Part shown: in pieces, positions 42,549 to 51,850 of the stretch
Layout: each line of letters begins with the position of its first letter
How positions within the stretch are numbered: position 1 is the first letter of the stretch
Source of the DNA: JAFAXD01 sp963816775
GTDB taxonomy: Bacteria > Pseudomonadota > Alphaproteobacteria > Rhizobiales > Xanthobacteraceae
DNA length: 64,000 nt
Reading direction: 5' to 3'
Assembly (NCBI GenBank): GCA_963816775.1
Contig: CAWFLX010000038.1
Location: forward strand, 1 to 64,000
Notes under the pieces: model-generated
What the model was told of the DNA's origin: nothing
What the model saw: only the letters and a program-made list of their open reading frames with translations
The model's database searches: none
Position numbers and translations under genes: made by a program

Positions 42549-42863
42549 CTACGAACGCGGGCGTTGGAACCACATGGACAGGTCCCACAAATTAAGGCCG
42601 ACCGCCCGAACCATGGCGGTGACCGACACAACCACATCGGTCGGCGTGAGCTTGTCGGCCGTGACAGGGCTCATCGAGCTGCCGTCGAGGTCGACCTTGG
42701 CAGCGTAGAGCCGAACCGCCGCCGTCAGCACGCGCTCAAGCTCCGCGTCCGCCACGAGGTTGAGGTCGCCGGAAGCGAGCGCACGCTCGGCCGCCGCGAC
42801 GAACGTGTCACCGCACGACGCGGCCGCGCTGGTCTGGGCCGGCCGTGCTTCGATCTCGGCCAT
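42549..42863 (-). CDS. Hypothetical protein (104 aa)
   Basis: An all-helical-looking protein: AAAERALASGDLNLVADAELERVLTAAVRLYAAK in shorter helical segments, then TDVVVSVTAMVRAVGLNLWDLSMWF. It is not recognised. It lies between an amidohydrolase gene (9 bases upstream) and the Rieske gene, so it is probably part of that transcript. The start is the ATG at 42863; the frame is open further upstream, but that part is the shadow of the amidohydrolase. Confidence 0.6.
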   Translation of the reverse strand: MAEIEARPAQTSAAASCGDTFVAAAERALASGDLNLVADAELERVLTAAVRLYAAKVDLDGSSMSPVTADKLTPTDVVVSVTAMVRAVGLNLWDLSMWFQRPRS

Positions 42864-42871
42864 CGACGTGC

Positions 42872-44143
42872 TCAGGAGATGCCCGGCCGCGCAGCCAGCA
42901 CGTCCTTCGCGTGCGGCCGCATCCGCTTGACCTCGAGGTTGAAGAGGCGGGCGGCGTTGAGGCCGAGGATACTGCGCTTGGCCTGCTCGGACAGGAACGG
43001 CAATGTCGTGATGGACGAGGGCGGATCGAAATCCCAGTGCGGCCAGTCCGACGCAAACAGGAGCTGGGTCTCGGCGTTGAACGCTTCCAGCGTACACTGC
43101 AGGATCTTCAGGTTGGAACGCTCGAGCGGCTGGGTCGTGTAGTACATGTCGCGCATGTACTCGCTCGGCAGCCGCTTGAGCGCCGGCGCCTCGCATGAGC
43201 GCATCATGTATTCGTGGTCGAGCCGCTGCATCAGGAACGGTATCCAGGCGCAGCCGCTTTCGACCCACAGCAGTTTCAGCTTGGGGAACCGCTCCGGCAG
43301 CCCGTTGATGATCCAGTTGGTCATATGAATGAGGCTGTAGTGCACGAACGAGAGCGAATGCATGGAGATGAAGCGATTGAGCTGAGCGAACGACGGGTCG
43401 CCCCAATTGAAGCCGGAATGCCATGCCAGCGGCTTGCCGGTTTCCTCTATTGCCGAATAGAGCCGCATATAGCGATTGTGGTGGATCGGCCGGTTGCGGG
43501 TCGAGGTCACCGTGAAGCCAATGATGTTGGGGTCGTCGGCGTAGCGCTCGACTTCTTCGAGACACGCTTCCGGGGTGTTGAACGGCAGGTACGCCAGCCC
43601 CTTGAGACGCGCGTCCTCGGGCAGGATGCACTCGGTTGCCCAACGATTGTAGGCCTTGGAGAGCGCGACCTCGATGTCTTCCTGCGGATGCATCCCGAGC
43701 AACAACATCGGGGTTGGAAACACGATCTGATAGTCGATCCCCATCGCATCCATGGCGCGGCGGGCCAACTCGGTGAAATGGTGGCAGCCCTTGGCATCGA
43801 CCGGTTCCAGTAGTCCGGCCTGGTGGGGGATGCGGCCATGCAGCGGCTGGTACGTCATCCCGGGAACGGCGTTGAGCAATGCGGTGTTGCCCGCGCCGGG
43901 CCGCATGAACTGAGCCTCGCCCATCTGGCGAATGACGTCGTTGTCGACGCGCGCAATGATTTCCGGCCAGAACTGGGTCTCGGTCACGTGTGCGTCGATA
44001 TCGACCAGAAAATAATCTTCGTAGCTTTCAGACTGCTTGGTCGCGTGCGAGAGGATGTCGCGGGTATCGGTTCTGATCGTGATCTCGTCGAGTTCACGAA
44101 AAGCCTTGGGCGATCGTTCCAGCATGGATGGCGTTTCCCGCAT
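42872..44143 (-). CDS. Amidohydrolase family protein
   Basis: About 423 residues of the amidohydrolase_2 fold, larger than the one at 25020. It shows VDIDAHVTETQFWPE (metal Asp-x-His type in place of HxH), WHSGFNWGD, a central LLWVESGCAWIPFL and the late LLFASDWPHWDFD. Members decarboxylate or hydrolyse aromatic or cyclic carboxylates. Two starts are possible, 44143 (MRETP) and 44125 (MLERS). With the downstream Rieske protein it may belong to an aromatic oxidation pathway; this is inference. Confidence 0.82.
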   Translation of the reverse strand: MRETPSMLERSPKAFRELDEITIRTDTRDILSHATKQSESYEDYFLVDIDAHVTETQFWPEIIARVDNDVIRQMGEAQFMRPGAGNTALLNAVPGMTYQPLHGRIPHQAGLLEPVDAKGCHHFTELARRAMDAMGIDYQIVFPTPMLLLGMHPQEDIEVALSKAYNRWATECILPEDARLKGLAYLPFNTPEACLEEVERYADDPNIIGFTVTSTRNRPIHHNRYMRLYSAIEETGKPLAWHSGFNWGDPSFAQLNRFISMHSLSFVHYSLIHMTNWIINGLPERFPKLKLLWVESGCAWIPFLMQRLDHEYMMRSCEAPALKRLPSEYMRDMYYTTQPLERSNLKILQCTLEAFNAETQLLFASDWPHWDFDPPSSITTLPFLSEQAKRSILGLNAARLFNLEVKRMRPHAKDVLAARPGIS

Positions 44144-44272
44144 AGGCCGCCGTGCGATGGCACCGGCGTGTTGCGGCAACGTACACCTTCGCGCGATCAA
44201 GCGGCAAGGCGGCCAGCCGCAGATCTGGGCTCACTGTGACGCGGTTCGCAAGACCGTGTTGCGTACCAAATG

Positions 44273-44301
44273 GAGAAAGCCCCGGAGCAGAGCTCCGAGG
44301 C
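44273..44301 (-). terminator. Intrinsic terminator after the small secreted protein gene
   Basis: Read on the minus strand, GCCTCGGAGC and GCTCCGGGGC form a 10-bp stem with one G-U pair and a 3-base loop, followed by TTTCTC. It begins 50 bases after the stop of the 80-aa gene. Confidence 0.6.
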
Positions 44302-44351
44302 CTCCGGTCCGCCATCAAGCCACGCTGGAGGTCGCGGGTAAAGTCGCGGAC

Positions 44352-44594
44352 TTAGTAGCCGTTGCCGTTGTACTCGCTGTCGTCCTTGAGGATCTCGCTG
44401 CGAACGTTCGGATCGGGATCCCGACCAAGATATTGGCCACCCTGGTTGACGGTGTCGTTCTGGAACACGCCCGGCGCCGGGCTGTATTGGAAGGTATGCG
44501 CCGCCCGCCGATGGCTCGGCTGGGCCGAGGCCGGAACGGCCATCAAAGCGGCACCAACAGCAGCCAGAAGCATCAGCTTGATCGTGGTTTTCAT
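44352..44594 (-). CDS. Small secreted protein (80 aa), hypothetical
   Basis: The first 24 residues form a clear Sec signal peptide (KLMLLAAVGAALMAVPASA, cleavage after ASA). The mature 56 residues are polar with no Cys and contain NQGGQYLGRDPDPNVRSE, a pattern I associate with small exported proteins of Bradyrhizobium relatives. Its function is unknown. It has its own terminator, and 282 bases upstream carry no gene and presumably hold the promoter. Confidence 0.65.
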   Translation of the reverse strand: MKTTIKLMLLAAVGAALMAVPASAQPSHRRAAHTFQYSPAPGVFQNDTVNQGGQYLGRDPDPNVRSEILKDDSEYNGNGY

Positions 44595-44876
44595 AATCAG
44601 GTCTCCATCAGGTCACGCCGCCCTCACATGCCCCACAGATGGCGAGCGGATAAGACCAAAAAAGGTCGCGTCTTCGCACATGCAAACACAACGACGTGAG
44701 GTCTTAAGGCACTCCGCGAATACCTGTTATACCAATTAGTTTCAGTAAGTTACGAGATTGTTACAAATGGCAATCGCGCCTGCACCAGAGCCGTCGTCGG
44801 CCCGATCTACCGCACTGCATTCAAATTCGGTTGAGTGTGAGCTCGCACACTTCACGGCACTCCGGGCAGGCTTGCA

Positions 44877-45356
44877 TCAGAGCTCCGACGCATGCGGCCC
44901 GTGTGGGTCGGCCAATACCTGCAGCCGTCGTGCGGCCGCGCGTGCAAACAGCAACAGCATGGTCTTGCGGGTCGCGGGATGCATCCGATGTTCGGGCGGC
45001 TCACGCACAAGATCCGCGCCGAATTCGTCGGCAACGATCAGGCCGGTATCCTCAGGAAAAATCTGATGCGGCACGTCGGCGGCGGTCGCAAACAGCAACC
45101 GGTCGCAATGCATCCGATAGTCCTGCCATTTCTGATCCGCGCGGAAATCGGCAATCGATGATTTGATCTCGACGATCCAGATCTCGCCGTCGTCCGCAAG
45201 CGCCACCAGATCAGCGCGGCGCCCGGACGGTAGGGCGAGCTCGCTCACACAGGTGCGCCCAAGCGCCGTCAACAGGCGCTGACTGCCGCGTGCAACCGCG
45301 AGCGCCGTCACTGACTGGCGCCCGTCATAGAGTGGTGATTCGCCGAACTTCGACAC
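44877..45356 (-). CDS. mmcB: MmcB family DNA repair protein
   Basis: 159 residues matching MmcB (DUF1052), an SOS-linked, DnaE2/ImuB-associated protein first described in Caulobacter. The PD-(D/E)XK-like core reads RRADLVALADDGEIWIVEIKSS, with Asp and the Glu-x-Lys of the nuclease motif, then KWQDYRMHCDRLLFA. It works in mutagenic repair of DNA damage. Start is a GTG. It is placed next to unrelated metabolic genes. Confidence 0.88.
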   Translation of the reverse strand: MSKFGESPLYDGRQSVTALAVARGSQRLLTALGRTCVSELALPSGRRADLVALADDGEIWIVEIKSSIADFRADQKWQDYRMHCDRLLFATAADVPHQIFPEDTGLIVADEFGADLVREPPEHRMHPATRKTMLLLFARAAARRLQVLADPHGPHASEL

Positions 45357-45419
45357 GCGTTCAAGATGGCACGCCAGCGGAGAGGCGCAAGAGCGCGCCG
45401 CAGCTGCGCAAATACCGGT

Positions 45420-46526
45420 TCACTCCGCGGCCGCGGTTGCCCGTGTGATCGCGTTGTTGAGTTGCGGCATCACCTTCTCGGCCATCAGTTGCATCGAACG
45501 GCGTGCAAGAGCCGGGCTGCGCCAATCCTTCCCGGCATAGAGCAGCGTTCCGAAATGGCCGACCTGATCGCGAAATGCCAGCAACTCGTCGACAACCTTG
45601 CTGGGGGAACCGTGGATGATGAGCGAGTCGCAAATTCCGTCCAGCGTCACTTCGTCGTCAGGTTGATCGCGGTGTGTCTTGAACAGGTCCGCCCGCCCAT
45701 TGCGAACCAGCTTGGTGAACAGTTGGTGATAGTAGTATCGGTAGGGGCTATCGGGGTCGGTCGCGTAGCGGCGCGCCGTTGCATCGTCGTCGGCGACAAA
45801 GATGCTCTTCGCGACGCGCCAATTAGCCGGATCGGCTGGGCGACCGGCGCGGGCGCAGCCCTCGACGTAGTTTGGCCAGTGGGACTTCACCCACGCCGGC
45901 ATCAGGAAGTTGGCGGAGATCGGATCCCATCCCCGAGCTGCCGCCTCGGTCACGCCCTTGGAGAATGGCGCCACGACAGTCACTACGATCGGCGGATGCG
46001 GACGCTGCAGCGGTTTCGCCACGAACCCTTGGCCGATTCCCGGGATAAAGTGACGTTCAACCGAGACGTTCCAAAACTTGCCGGTCAGCCCATAAGGCGG
46101 GTCTCCCTGCCAGATCGCGAGCACCTGGTTGATCGCCTCGACGAACATGGCGTTGCGATCAGCATCGAGATTGCCGTAGGCCTCGGCATCGGACAGAAGC
46201 CCTCCGGGGCTGATTCCGAAAATAAACCGGCCGTCCAGCAGATGATCGAGCATGGCGATCTGGGATGCGACCGTCACCGGATGCGAGTTCGGCAAATTCA
46301 CAGTGCCGGTACCGAGCTTGATGCGCCGGGTCGCGTCGACAAGGGTCGCCAGGAACATGGCGCACGACGTGATGTTCTCGGCGCGATCGGTTGCGTGCTC
46401 GCCGCAATAGGCCTCGCTGAAGCCGAGCTCATCGGCGAGGATGAAGGCCTCGCGATCTTCGGCGAGCGATTGGCGCCAATCCTTATCCAGCGGATGGATC
46501 GGCATCGTGAAGAAACCAAGCTTCAT
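45420..46526 (-). CDS. LLM class flavin-dependent oxidoreductase
   Basis: 368 residues of the luciferase-like fold: MKLGFFTMPIHP, ELGFSEAYCGEHATD, GTGTVNLPNSHPVTVASQ and the phosphate-binding GRFIFGISPGGLLSDAE. It resembles the limonene/alkanesulfonate monooxygenase branch more than the protein at 37781. It uses FMNH2 supplied by a separate reductase. The GlcG-like gene lies 16 bases upstream on the same strand, so the two form an operon. Confidence 0.86.
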   Translation of the reverse strand: MKLGFFTMPIHPLDKDWRQSLAEDREAFILADELGFSEAYCGEHATDRAENITSCAMFLATLVDATRRIKLGTGTVNLPNSHPVTVASQIAMLDHLLDGRFIFGISPGGLLSDAEAYGNLDADRNAMFVEAINQVLAIWQGDPPYGLTGKFWNVSVERHFIPGIGQGFVAKPLQRPHPPIVVTVVAPFSKGVTEAAARGWDPISANFLMPAWVKSHWPNYVEGCARAGRPADPANWRVAKSIFVADDDATARRYATDPDSPYRYYYHQLFTKLVRNGRADLFKTHRDQPDDEVTLDGICDSLIIHGSPSKVVDELLAFRDQVGHFGTLLYAGKDWRSPALARRSMQLMAEKVMPQLNNAITRATAAAE

Positions 46527-46542
46527 GTAACGCGCACCCCTG

Positions 46543-46983
46543 CTAGCCCTTGCCTAGTCCGGTCTCCGCATGCAATCCCGCGGCCGTTATGCCGGCGACG
46601 GCGCACGCCTCATCGTTGTCCGACGTATCGCCGGAGATCCCCACCGCCCCGACGGTATCGCCCTGCGCATTCTGAATCAGGACGCCGCCCGGCACGGCCA
46701 TGACTCTGCCCTGGCTCACCATGCCCAGTGTCGTGATGAACATCGGGTTCTTCTGGGCGCGCTCAAACAGGCCGCGCGACCCGAAGCCCATGCCGAGCGC
46801 ACCATAGGCTTTGCCGGAGGCAATTTCGAACCGCAAGATCGCCGATTTGTCCTCACGCTTGTAGGCAACGAGGTGCCCGCCGGCGTCGAGTACCGCGACC
46901 ACGAGCGGCCGCAGGTTGAGATCCCGACCCTTTTTGAGCGCGACGTCCACGATGGTGCTGGCTTGCGCAAGCGTGATCGACAT
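46543..46983 (-). CDS. GlcG/HbpS family heme-binding-like protein
   Basis: 146 residues of the DUF336 fold: LTLAQASTIVDVAL-like start (ITLAQASTIVDVALKKG), PLVVAVLDAGGHLVAYKRED, and the glycine-rich VPGGVLIQNAQGDTVGAVGISGD. Family members bind heme or corrinoids or act as carriers of unknown role, and often accompany oxidoreductases. It is the first gene of the operon with the luciferase-like protein and is divergent from the dehydrogenase gene 75 bases away. Confidence 0.82.
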   Translation of the reverse strand: MSITLAQASTIVDVALKKGRDLNLRPLVVAVLDAGGHLVAYKREDKSAILRFEIASGKAYGALGMGFGSRGLFERAQKNPMFITTLGMVSQGRVMAVPGGVLIQNAQGDTVGAVGISGDTSDNDEACAVAGITAAGLHAETGLGKG

Positions 46984-47057
46984 TGTTCCGCTCCCCGTTG
47001 CGGCCCACGATAGGCGATCTCATGGCGGCGAGAAAGGCCGCAACCGGAGGAAACAGA

Positions 47058-47972
47058 ATGCGCAGCGGCAAGCAAACAGTCGGGATCGTCGGTCTCGGCA
47101 TCATGGGGGGCGCCTTTGCCAGGAACCTTGTTGCATCGGGCTTCCGGGTCATTGGCTTCGACGTCGACCCGGCACGGCGGCGCGCCGCTCGCAAGGCCAG
47201 GGTCGAAATCGCGGCAGACGCCGCGGCGCTCGCCGCGCAAGCGCCGGTGATTATCACCAGCCTGCCGAATCCGGCGGCGCTCGCCGCCACGGCCTCCGCG
47301 ATCACGGCCGCCAAGCTGCCGCGCCGGATCGTCATCGAAGCCAGCACGTTCACGCTCGCGGACAAGCTTGCCGCGGAAGCCGCGCTCACGCGCGCCGGAC
47401 ATGTGGCGCTCGATTGTCCCATCAGCGGTACCGGCGCCCAGGCCAAGGTCAAGGATCTGGTGATCTACGCGAGCGGCGATAGCCGCACGATCGCAAAGCT
47501 GCGGCCGGTGTTCCTTGGCTTTGCCCGGGCCGTTCACGATGTCGGCGCCTTCGGCGACGGCAGCCGCATGAAATACGTCGCCAACCTTCTGGTCGCGATC
47601 CACAACGTGGCGAGCGCCGAGGCCATGGTGCTCGGCATCAAGTCTGGCCTCGATCCTGCCCGCATCTTCGAGCTGGTAAAGTCGGGTGCCGGGAACTCGC
47701 GCGTATTCGAACTGCGTGCTCCCATGATGGTGCGGGATCGATATGACAGCGCCACCATGACGATCAAACTCTGGCAAAAGGATCTCGCGGTGATCGGCGA
47801 GCACGCAGCGGCGCTCGGCTGCCCGACGCCGCTCATGAGTGCGACCCTGCCGATCTATGCGGCGGCGCTGTCCACGGGTCACGCGGCCCACGACACCGCC
47901 GCAGTCTGTGCGGTGCTCGAGGACATGGCCGGCGTGAAGCGCAAACGGGCGTCGCGAGCGCGCTCGCGTTAG
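47058..47972 (+). CDS. NAD(P)-dependent beta-hydroxyacid dehydrogenase (HIBADH family)
   Basis: 304 residues. The N-terminal Rossmann motif is VGIVGLGIMGGAFARNL. The substrate-binding DCPISGTGAQAKVKDL and the catalytic Lys in MKYVANLLVAIHN are typical of 3-hydroxyisobutyrate/tartronate-semialdehyde reductases. The C-terminal domain is all helical. Start at 47058 is set by GGAGGAAA; upstream ATGs lack sites. Substrate uncertain. It is convergent with the FAD monooxygenase gene. Confidence 0.86.
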   Translation: MRSGKQTVGIVGLGIMGGAFARNLVASGFRVIGFDVDPARRRAARKARVEIAADAAALAAQAPVIITSLPNPAALAATASAITAAKLPRRIVIEASTFTLADKLAAEAALTRAGHVALDCPISGTGAQAKVKDLVIYASGDSRTIAKLRPVFLGFARAVHDVGAFGDGSRMKYVANLLVAIHNVASAEAMVLGIKSGLDPARIFELVKSGAGNSRVFELRAPMMVRDRYDSATMTIKLWQKDLAVIGEHAAALGCPTPLMSATLPIYAAALSTGHAAHDTAAVCAVLEDMAGVKRKRASRARSR

Positions 47973-47973
47973 A

Positions 47974-49170
47974 TCAGAGAAACTCCAGGGTTGCGGTGTC
48001 CGCTAGGACGGCCGCCGGTTCGCGGTAGCGCTCCGCCATGGCGCGTTCGCGCGGGCTTGCGTGTTGCGCCTGCATGGCAGCGCCGAGGTCGCGGGCGCGC
48101 GCAACGATGCGTCGCCCGACCGGCAGCCGGACGGATTCAAACGCATGGAGCGCCGGCCCGATGTCCGAGCCCGTGGCGAGGGCGTCCGCCAGCGCGACCG
48201 CATCCTGTGCCGCCTTGACGACGCCGGCCCCGACATGCGGACGAGCCACGAACGCGGCGTCGCCGATGAGAACAATCCGGCCCGCGCTCATGCGCGGCAC
48301 CTCGATATCGTAGATCGGCTGCAGAAACGGCCGCTCCGCAAACGACATGACGTCCCGAAATTGAGGGGCCAGCAGCGTGTCGGCCGCTGCGTTGAGTTCC
48401 GCGATCACCGCACCAGCAACCAGCGGCGGTGGGATCGAAACCTCGTGATGTTGTCCGGAAATGTCCGTCAGAAGGCGCGCGAGCGTGGCCTCGTCAGCCG
48501 GCCGGTACCAGACGATGTTGTAGCGCCGGTTGCCGGGCCGCAGGTCATTGCCTGGACCAGCGACCGGATAGCCCAGCATCTGTTCGCCTGGCGGCAGGCA
48601 GAATCCCAAGGCGTCGAACAGATCGCGGTGCAGCGCTGGCGGAAACGAATGTTCAGGAGCGAGCGCACGCCATGCCACGTATCCGGCATAGCGTAGCGGT
48701 TGGTTCGCCAGTATCGCGGCGCGCACGTGGGAGCGCAGACCGTCGGCCCCGATCAGCAACTCGCCGGTGGCGGTACTCCGATCGGCGAAGTGCGCCGTCA
48801 CCGCGCCACCATGCTGCTCCCATCGGGCGAACTCCAGACCACGCCGGTAGCAGATGTCCGGCAGCGCCGCGCGTAGCAGGGTAAACAACCGGTCCCAGGA
48901 CGTCATGGTCTGACGCCGCGCGTGCTCCGCAACCAGACGCCCGTCCGGGCCGAACATGCGTCGAGCATCGATCGTGACGCCCAGTTCGCGGGTGTCGAGG
49001 CCCAGGAGCTCCAGAACTTCCAGGATCTGCGGATGCGTTGCGATGCCGGCGCCACGGCCGGACAGCTCTGACCGGGCGCGTTCGAACACCACGACATCGA
49101 CGCCGCGCCGGCGCAGCAGCAGAGCCGCGAACAGCCCGGCGATCGACCCCCCGATGATGAGCGCTTTCAT
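47974..49170 (-). CDS. FAD-dependent aromatic monooxygenase (DHPH/salicylate hydroxylase-like)
   Basis: 398 residues. FAD fold ALIIGGSIAGLFAALLLRRRG, the Arg/Gly-rich SELSGRGAGIATHPQ, DG motif IGADGLRSHVR and the GD motif VLIGDAAFVARPHVGAG. The GGSIAG start and PHVGAG pattern are closest to 2,6-dihydroxypyridine 3-hydroxylase-type enzymes. It probably hydroxylates an aromatic or N-heterocyclic acid with NAD(P)H. It stands between the dehydrogenase and the livHMGF operon. Confidence 0.84.
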   Translation of the reverse strand: MKALIIGGSIAGLFAALLLRRRGVDVVVFERARSELSGRGAGIATHPQILEVLELLGLDTRELGVTIDARRMFGPDGRLVAEHARRQTMTSWDRLFTLLRAALPDICYRRGLEFARWEQHGGAVTAHFADRSTATGELLIGADGLRSHVRAAILANQPLRYAGYVAWRALAPEHSFPPALHRDLFDALGFCLPPGEQMLGYPVAGPGNDLRPGNRRYNIVWYRPADEATLARLLTDISGQHHEVSIPPPLVAGAVIAELNAAADTLLAPQFRDVMSFAERPFLQPIYDIEVPRMSAGRIVLIGDAAFVARPHVGAGVVKAAQDAVALADALATGSDIGPALHAFESVRLPVGRRIVARARDLGAAMQAQHASPRERAMAERYREPAAVLADTATLEFL

Positions 49171-49300
49171 GCTTCGTCCCCAGGCCGCGTCCTATTGATG
49201 TTATCAGGACTAGCCAAGCCGCAAGCCTTCCTGCACACTGGCAAAAAATGCGGTCAGGCGCGCTCTTCGGCACGCGTCTGGCGGGGCCAGAGGGACGCAC

Positions 49301-50173
49301 GTGTTTTCACCGGAGCTTGCCATCAATGCGCTGGTCGCCGGGCTTTTGCTCGGCGGTTTCTACGCAGCGGTGACGGTCGGCATCTCGATCTCGTTCGGCA
49401 TTCTCGACATCGTCAATATTGCGCACCCGGCGTTCATTATCCTTGGGTCATACATCGCCTATCTGCTCAACATCGAGTTCGGCATCGATCCGATCATTGC
49501 GGCGGTCATCGCGCTGCCGGCTTTTTACGTCCTCGGCGCCGCAATCTATCAGGTCTATTACCTCGCATTCGAGAGGCGCGGGCGCGCGGCGCTGAGCGGC
49601 CTCGCCTTTTTCTTTGGCATCTTGTTCATCACCGAGGTTCTGCTGATCCTCGTGTTCGGGGTCGACTACCGGTACGTGCAGGCTAGCTACATCGACCAAT
49701 CGTTCAATTTTGGCTTCATCAATCTGCCCAAGCGCATGCTGATCCCATGCCTGATCTCAATTTTGATGTTCATCGTCCTCCAGCTGTTCCTTTCGCGCAC
49801 CTTCATGGGGCGTGCGATCATGGCGGTGGCGCAAGACCAGGAGGCGCTGCGCCTGATGGCGGCAAGCCCGATCCGCATCAAGCGCATCGCATTCGCGATC
49901 TCAATCGCGACCGCGTCGCTCGCCGGCGCGTTCCTGATCATCATCCAGCCGGTCGAGCCCTCGGTCGGACGCGAATATATCGGCCGCGTGTTTGCAATCT
50001 GCGTGCTGGGCGGGCTCGGCAGCCTTCCTGGCACCATCATCGCCGCCATGCTGCTCGGCGTCGCGGAAAGCTTCACCGCCACATTTTATGGGCCCTCGTG
50101 GGCACCTGCCGTCTCATTTGGAATTCTTCTCCTGACGCTGGCGTTCCGGCCCGCGGGTATTCTGGGACGCTGA
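49301..50173 (+). CDS. livH: Branched-chain amino acid-type ABC permease (LivH)
   Basis: 290 residues, about eight membrane helices. LivH signatures: INALVAGLLLGGFYAAVTVG, LDIVNIAHPAFIILGSYIA, and AICVLGGLGSLPGTIIAAMLLG near the end. Starts at a GTG with AGAGGGA upstream. Its stop overlaps the livM start (TGATG). It forms the inner-membrane channel with LivM. The substrate may be a branched-chain amino acid or an aromatic acid, both carried by this family. Confidence 0.9.
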   Translation: MFSPELAINALVAGLLLGGFYAAVTVGISISFGILDIVNIAHPAFIILGSYIAYLLNIEFGIDPIIAAVIALPAFYVLGAAIYQVYYLAFERRGRAALSGLAFFFGILFITEVLLILVFGVDYRYVQASYIDQSFNFGFINLPKRMLIPCLISILMFIVLQLFLSRTFMGRAIMAVAQDQEALRLMAASPIRIKRIAFAISIATASLAGAFLIIIQPVEPSVGREYIGRVFAICVLGGLGSLPGTIIAAMLLGVAESFTATFYGPSWAPAVSFGILLLTLAFRPAGILGR

Positions 50174-51132
50174 TGCGCTCGGGAGCGTTTTTTCTGATCG
50201 CGCTCGCCGTTGGCGCCCTGATCTTTGGTTGCGCGCGGGCGATCAACAACGACTATGTCTTCTTCGCCGGCTACACGGTGCTGCAGTTCGTTGTGCTGGC
50301 GACCGCTTGGAACATCCTCGGCGGCTACACCGGCTATGTGAACTTCGGCAGCGCGGCGTTCTTTGCGCTCGGCGCCTACTCGTCCGTGTTCTTCCACAAG
50401 CTCTACCCGATGCCGATCCCGGTGCTGATCGTTTTCGCAGCGGTGATCTCGGGTCTCGTCGGTCTCGGCATGGGCTACCTGACGTTGCGGCTGCGCGGGG
50501 CGTTCTTTGCCATCGCCACGCTGGCGCTGGCGGTGGTGCTGCAGACCCTGATCGTGAACTGGAACTATGTCGGCGGCTCGCGTGGAGCCTACGTCATTCG
50601 TCCGAGCACGGTCGCTTTTCTCGGCAACTACATCCAATACCTGTTCCTGATCATGCTGGCGCTGGCGGTGATCGCGCTCACCATCGCGCGCACTATCGAA
50701 CACTCATCGCTTGGTTACGGTTTCGCGACCATCCGGGACGATGAGCTCGCGGCCGAAGCCTCCGGCGTCCCAACGCTCAAGCTCAAGCTGATCGCGACCA
50801 CGCTGTCGGGCGCCCTGATGGGCATGGCAGGCGCGCCGTTCCCCTACTACATCGGCTATCTGCAACCGTCCTCGGCATTCGGCCTCGAATACGCCGTCAA
50901 CTCAATCGCGATGCCGATCATCGGAGGCACCGCCAGCTGGGCGGGGCCATTGATCGGCGCCATCCTGCTCGGAACGCTGCAGCAATACGTGACGGTTACC
51001 ATTTCGAGTTCGGTCAACGTCTTGATCGTCGGCGTGCTGCTGGTCGCGTTTGTCGTCGTTGCACCCAATGGGATCATGGGGCTCTTCCAATCCATCGCAC
51101 GCAGGCTTCGCCATGACCGCAAATCTGCTTGA
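50173..51132 (+). CDS. livM: Branched-chain amino acid-type ABC permease (LivM)
   Basis: 319 residues with about ten hydrophobic segments. ATAWNILGGYTGYVNFGSAAFFALGAY is the LivM hallmark in pieces, and LSGALMGMAGAPFPYYIGYL and GGTASWAGPLIGAILLG follow. The ATG shares one base with the livH stop, and the 3' end overlaps livG by 20 bases, so all are translationally coupled. Confidence 0.9.
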   Translation: MRSGAFFLIALAVGALIFGCARAINNDYVFFAGYTVLQFVVLATAWNILGGYTGYVNFGSAAFFALGAYSSVFFHKLYPMPIPVLIVFAAVISGLVGLGMGYLTLRLRGAFFAIATLALAVVLQTLIVNWNYVGGSRGAYVIRPSTVAFLGNYIQYLFLIMLALAVIALTIARTIEHSSLGYGFATIRDDELAAEASGVPTLKLKLIATTLSGALMGMAGAPFPYYIGYLQPSSAFGLEYAVNSIAMPIIGGTASWAGPLIGAILLGTLQQYVTVTISSSVNVLIVGVLLVAFVVVAPNGIMGLFQSIARRLRHDRKSA

Positions 51133-51850
51133 CGTCCAGGGTCTTGGTAAGCGCTTCGGTGGCTTCGTCGCGCTCGATGGCATCGACTTGACCGTGGCGG
51201 TGGGTGAGCGCGTCGGCCTAATCGGACCGAACGGCTCGGGCAAATCCACCCTCGTCAACTGCCTTACCGGCACGCTCGGCAATTATACTGGTGCCGTTCG
51301 CTTCGACGGCCGCAATATCGCGGGCCTCAAGGCGCACCAGCGCGCGCGGCTCGGGATGGCGCGCAGTTTTCAGCTCCCGCGGCCGTTCACGAGCATGTCG
51401 GTCGCCGACAATCTACGTATTCCGCTGCTCTACGCTGTCAACGCGCGACCGGGTGCGCATCTTTCATTCGGCGAAATCAGCACGCGCTGCTCCGAACTGC
51501 TGGCGCTGGTGGGTCTCGTCGACAAGGCGCACCAGTTCCCGGGCGATCTCACCCAGGTCGAAATGCGCAAGCTCGAGCTTGCGCGGGCCATGGCGGCCGA
51601 GCCTAAGCTACTGATTGCCGACGAAGCGATGGCGGGACTGTCGCACTCGGAGGTCGAGGATATTGTGGCGCTGCTGATCCGGCTCAACGAGCGTGGCATC
51701 ACCGTGATCCTGATCGAGCACATCATGCGGGCGGTGATGACGTTTTCCCAACGCCTGGTCGTGCTCGTGTCGGGCAAGAAGATCGCCGACGGCGCTCCCG
51801 ACGAAGTGATCCGCGACAAGGAAGTGGAGCGCGCCTACCTTGGCCAATAG
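51113..51850 (+). CDS. livG: ABC transporter ATP-binding protein LivG
   Basis: 245 residues. Walker A GPNGSGKST, Q-loop region MARSFQLPRPF, Walker B LLIADEAMAGLSH and the switch His in LIEHIM. The canonical LSGGQ is replaced by LTQVEMRKLELARA, which lacks the SGG core and is an unusual signature. LivG subunits work as a heterodimer with LivF. The ATG lies inside the end of livM, and the gene overlaps livF by 11 bases. Confidence 0.88.
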   Translation: MTANLLDVQGLGKRFGGFVALDGIDLTVAVGERVGLIGPNGSGKSTLVNCLTGTLGNYTGAVRFDGRNIAGLKAHQRARLGMARSFQLPRPFTSMSVADNLRIPLLYAVNARPGAHLSFGEISTRCSELLALVGLVDKAHQFPGDLTQVEMRKLELARAMAAEPKLLIADEAMAGLSHSEVEDIVALLIRLNERGITVILIEHIMRAVMTFSQRLVVLVSGKKIADGAPDEVIRDKEVERAYLGQ

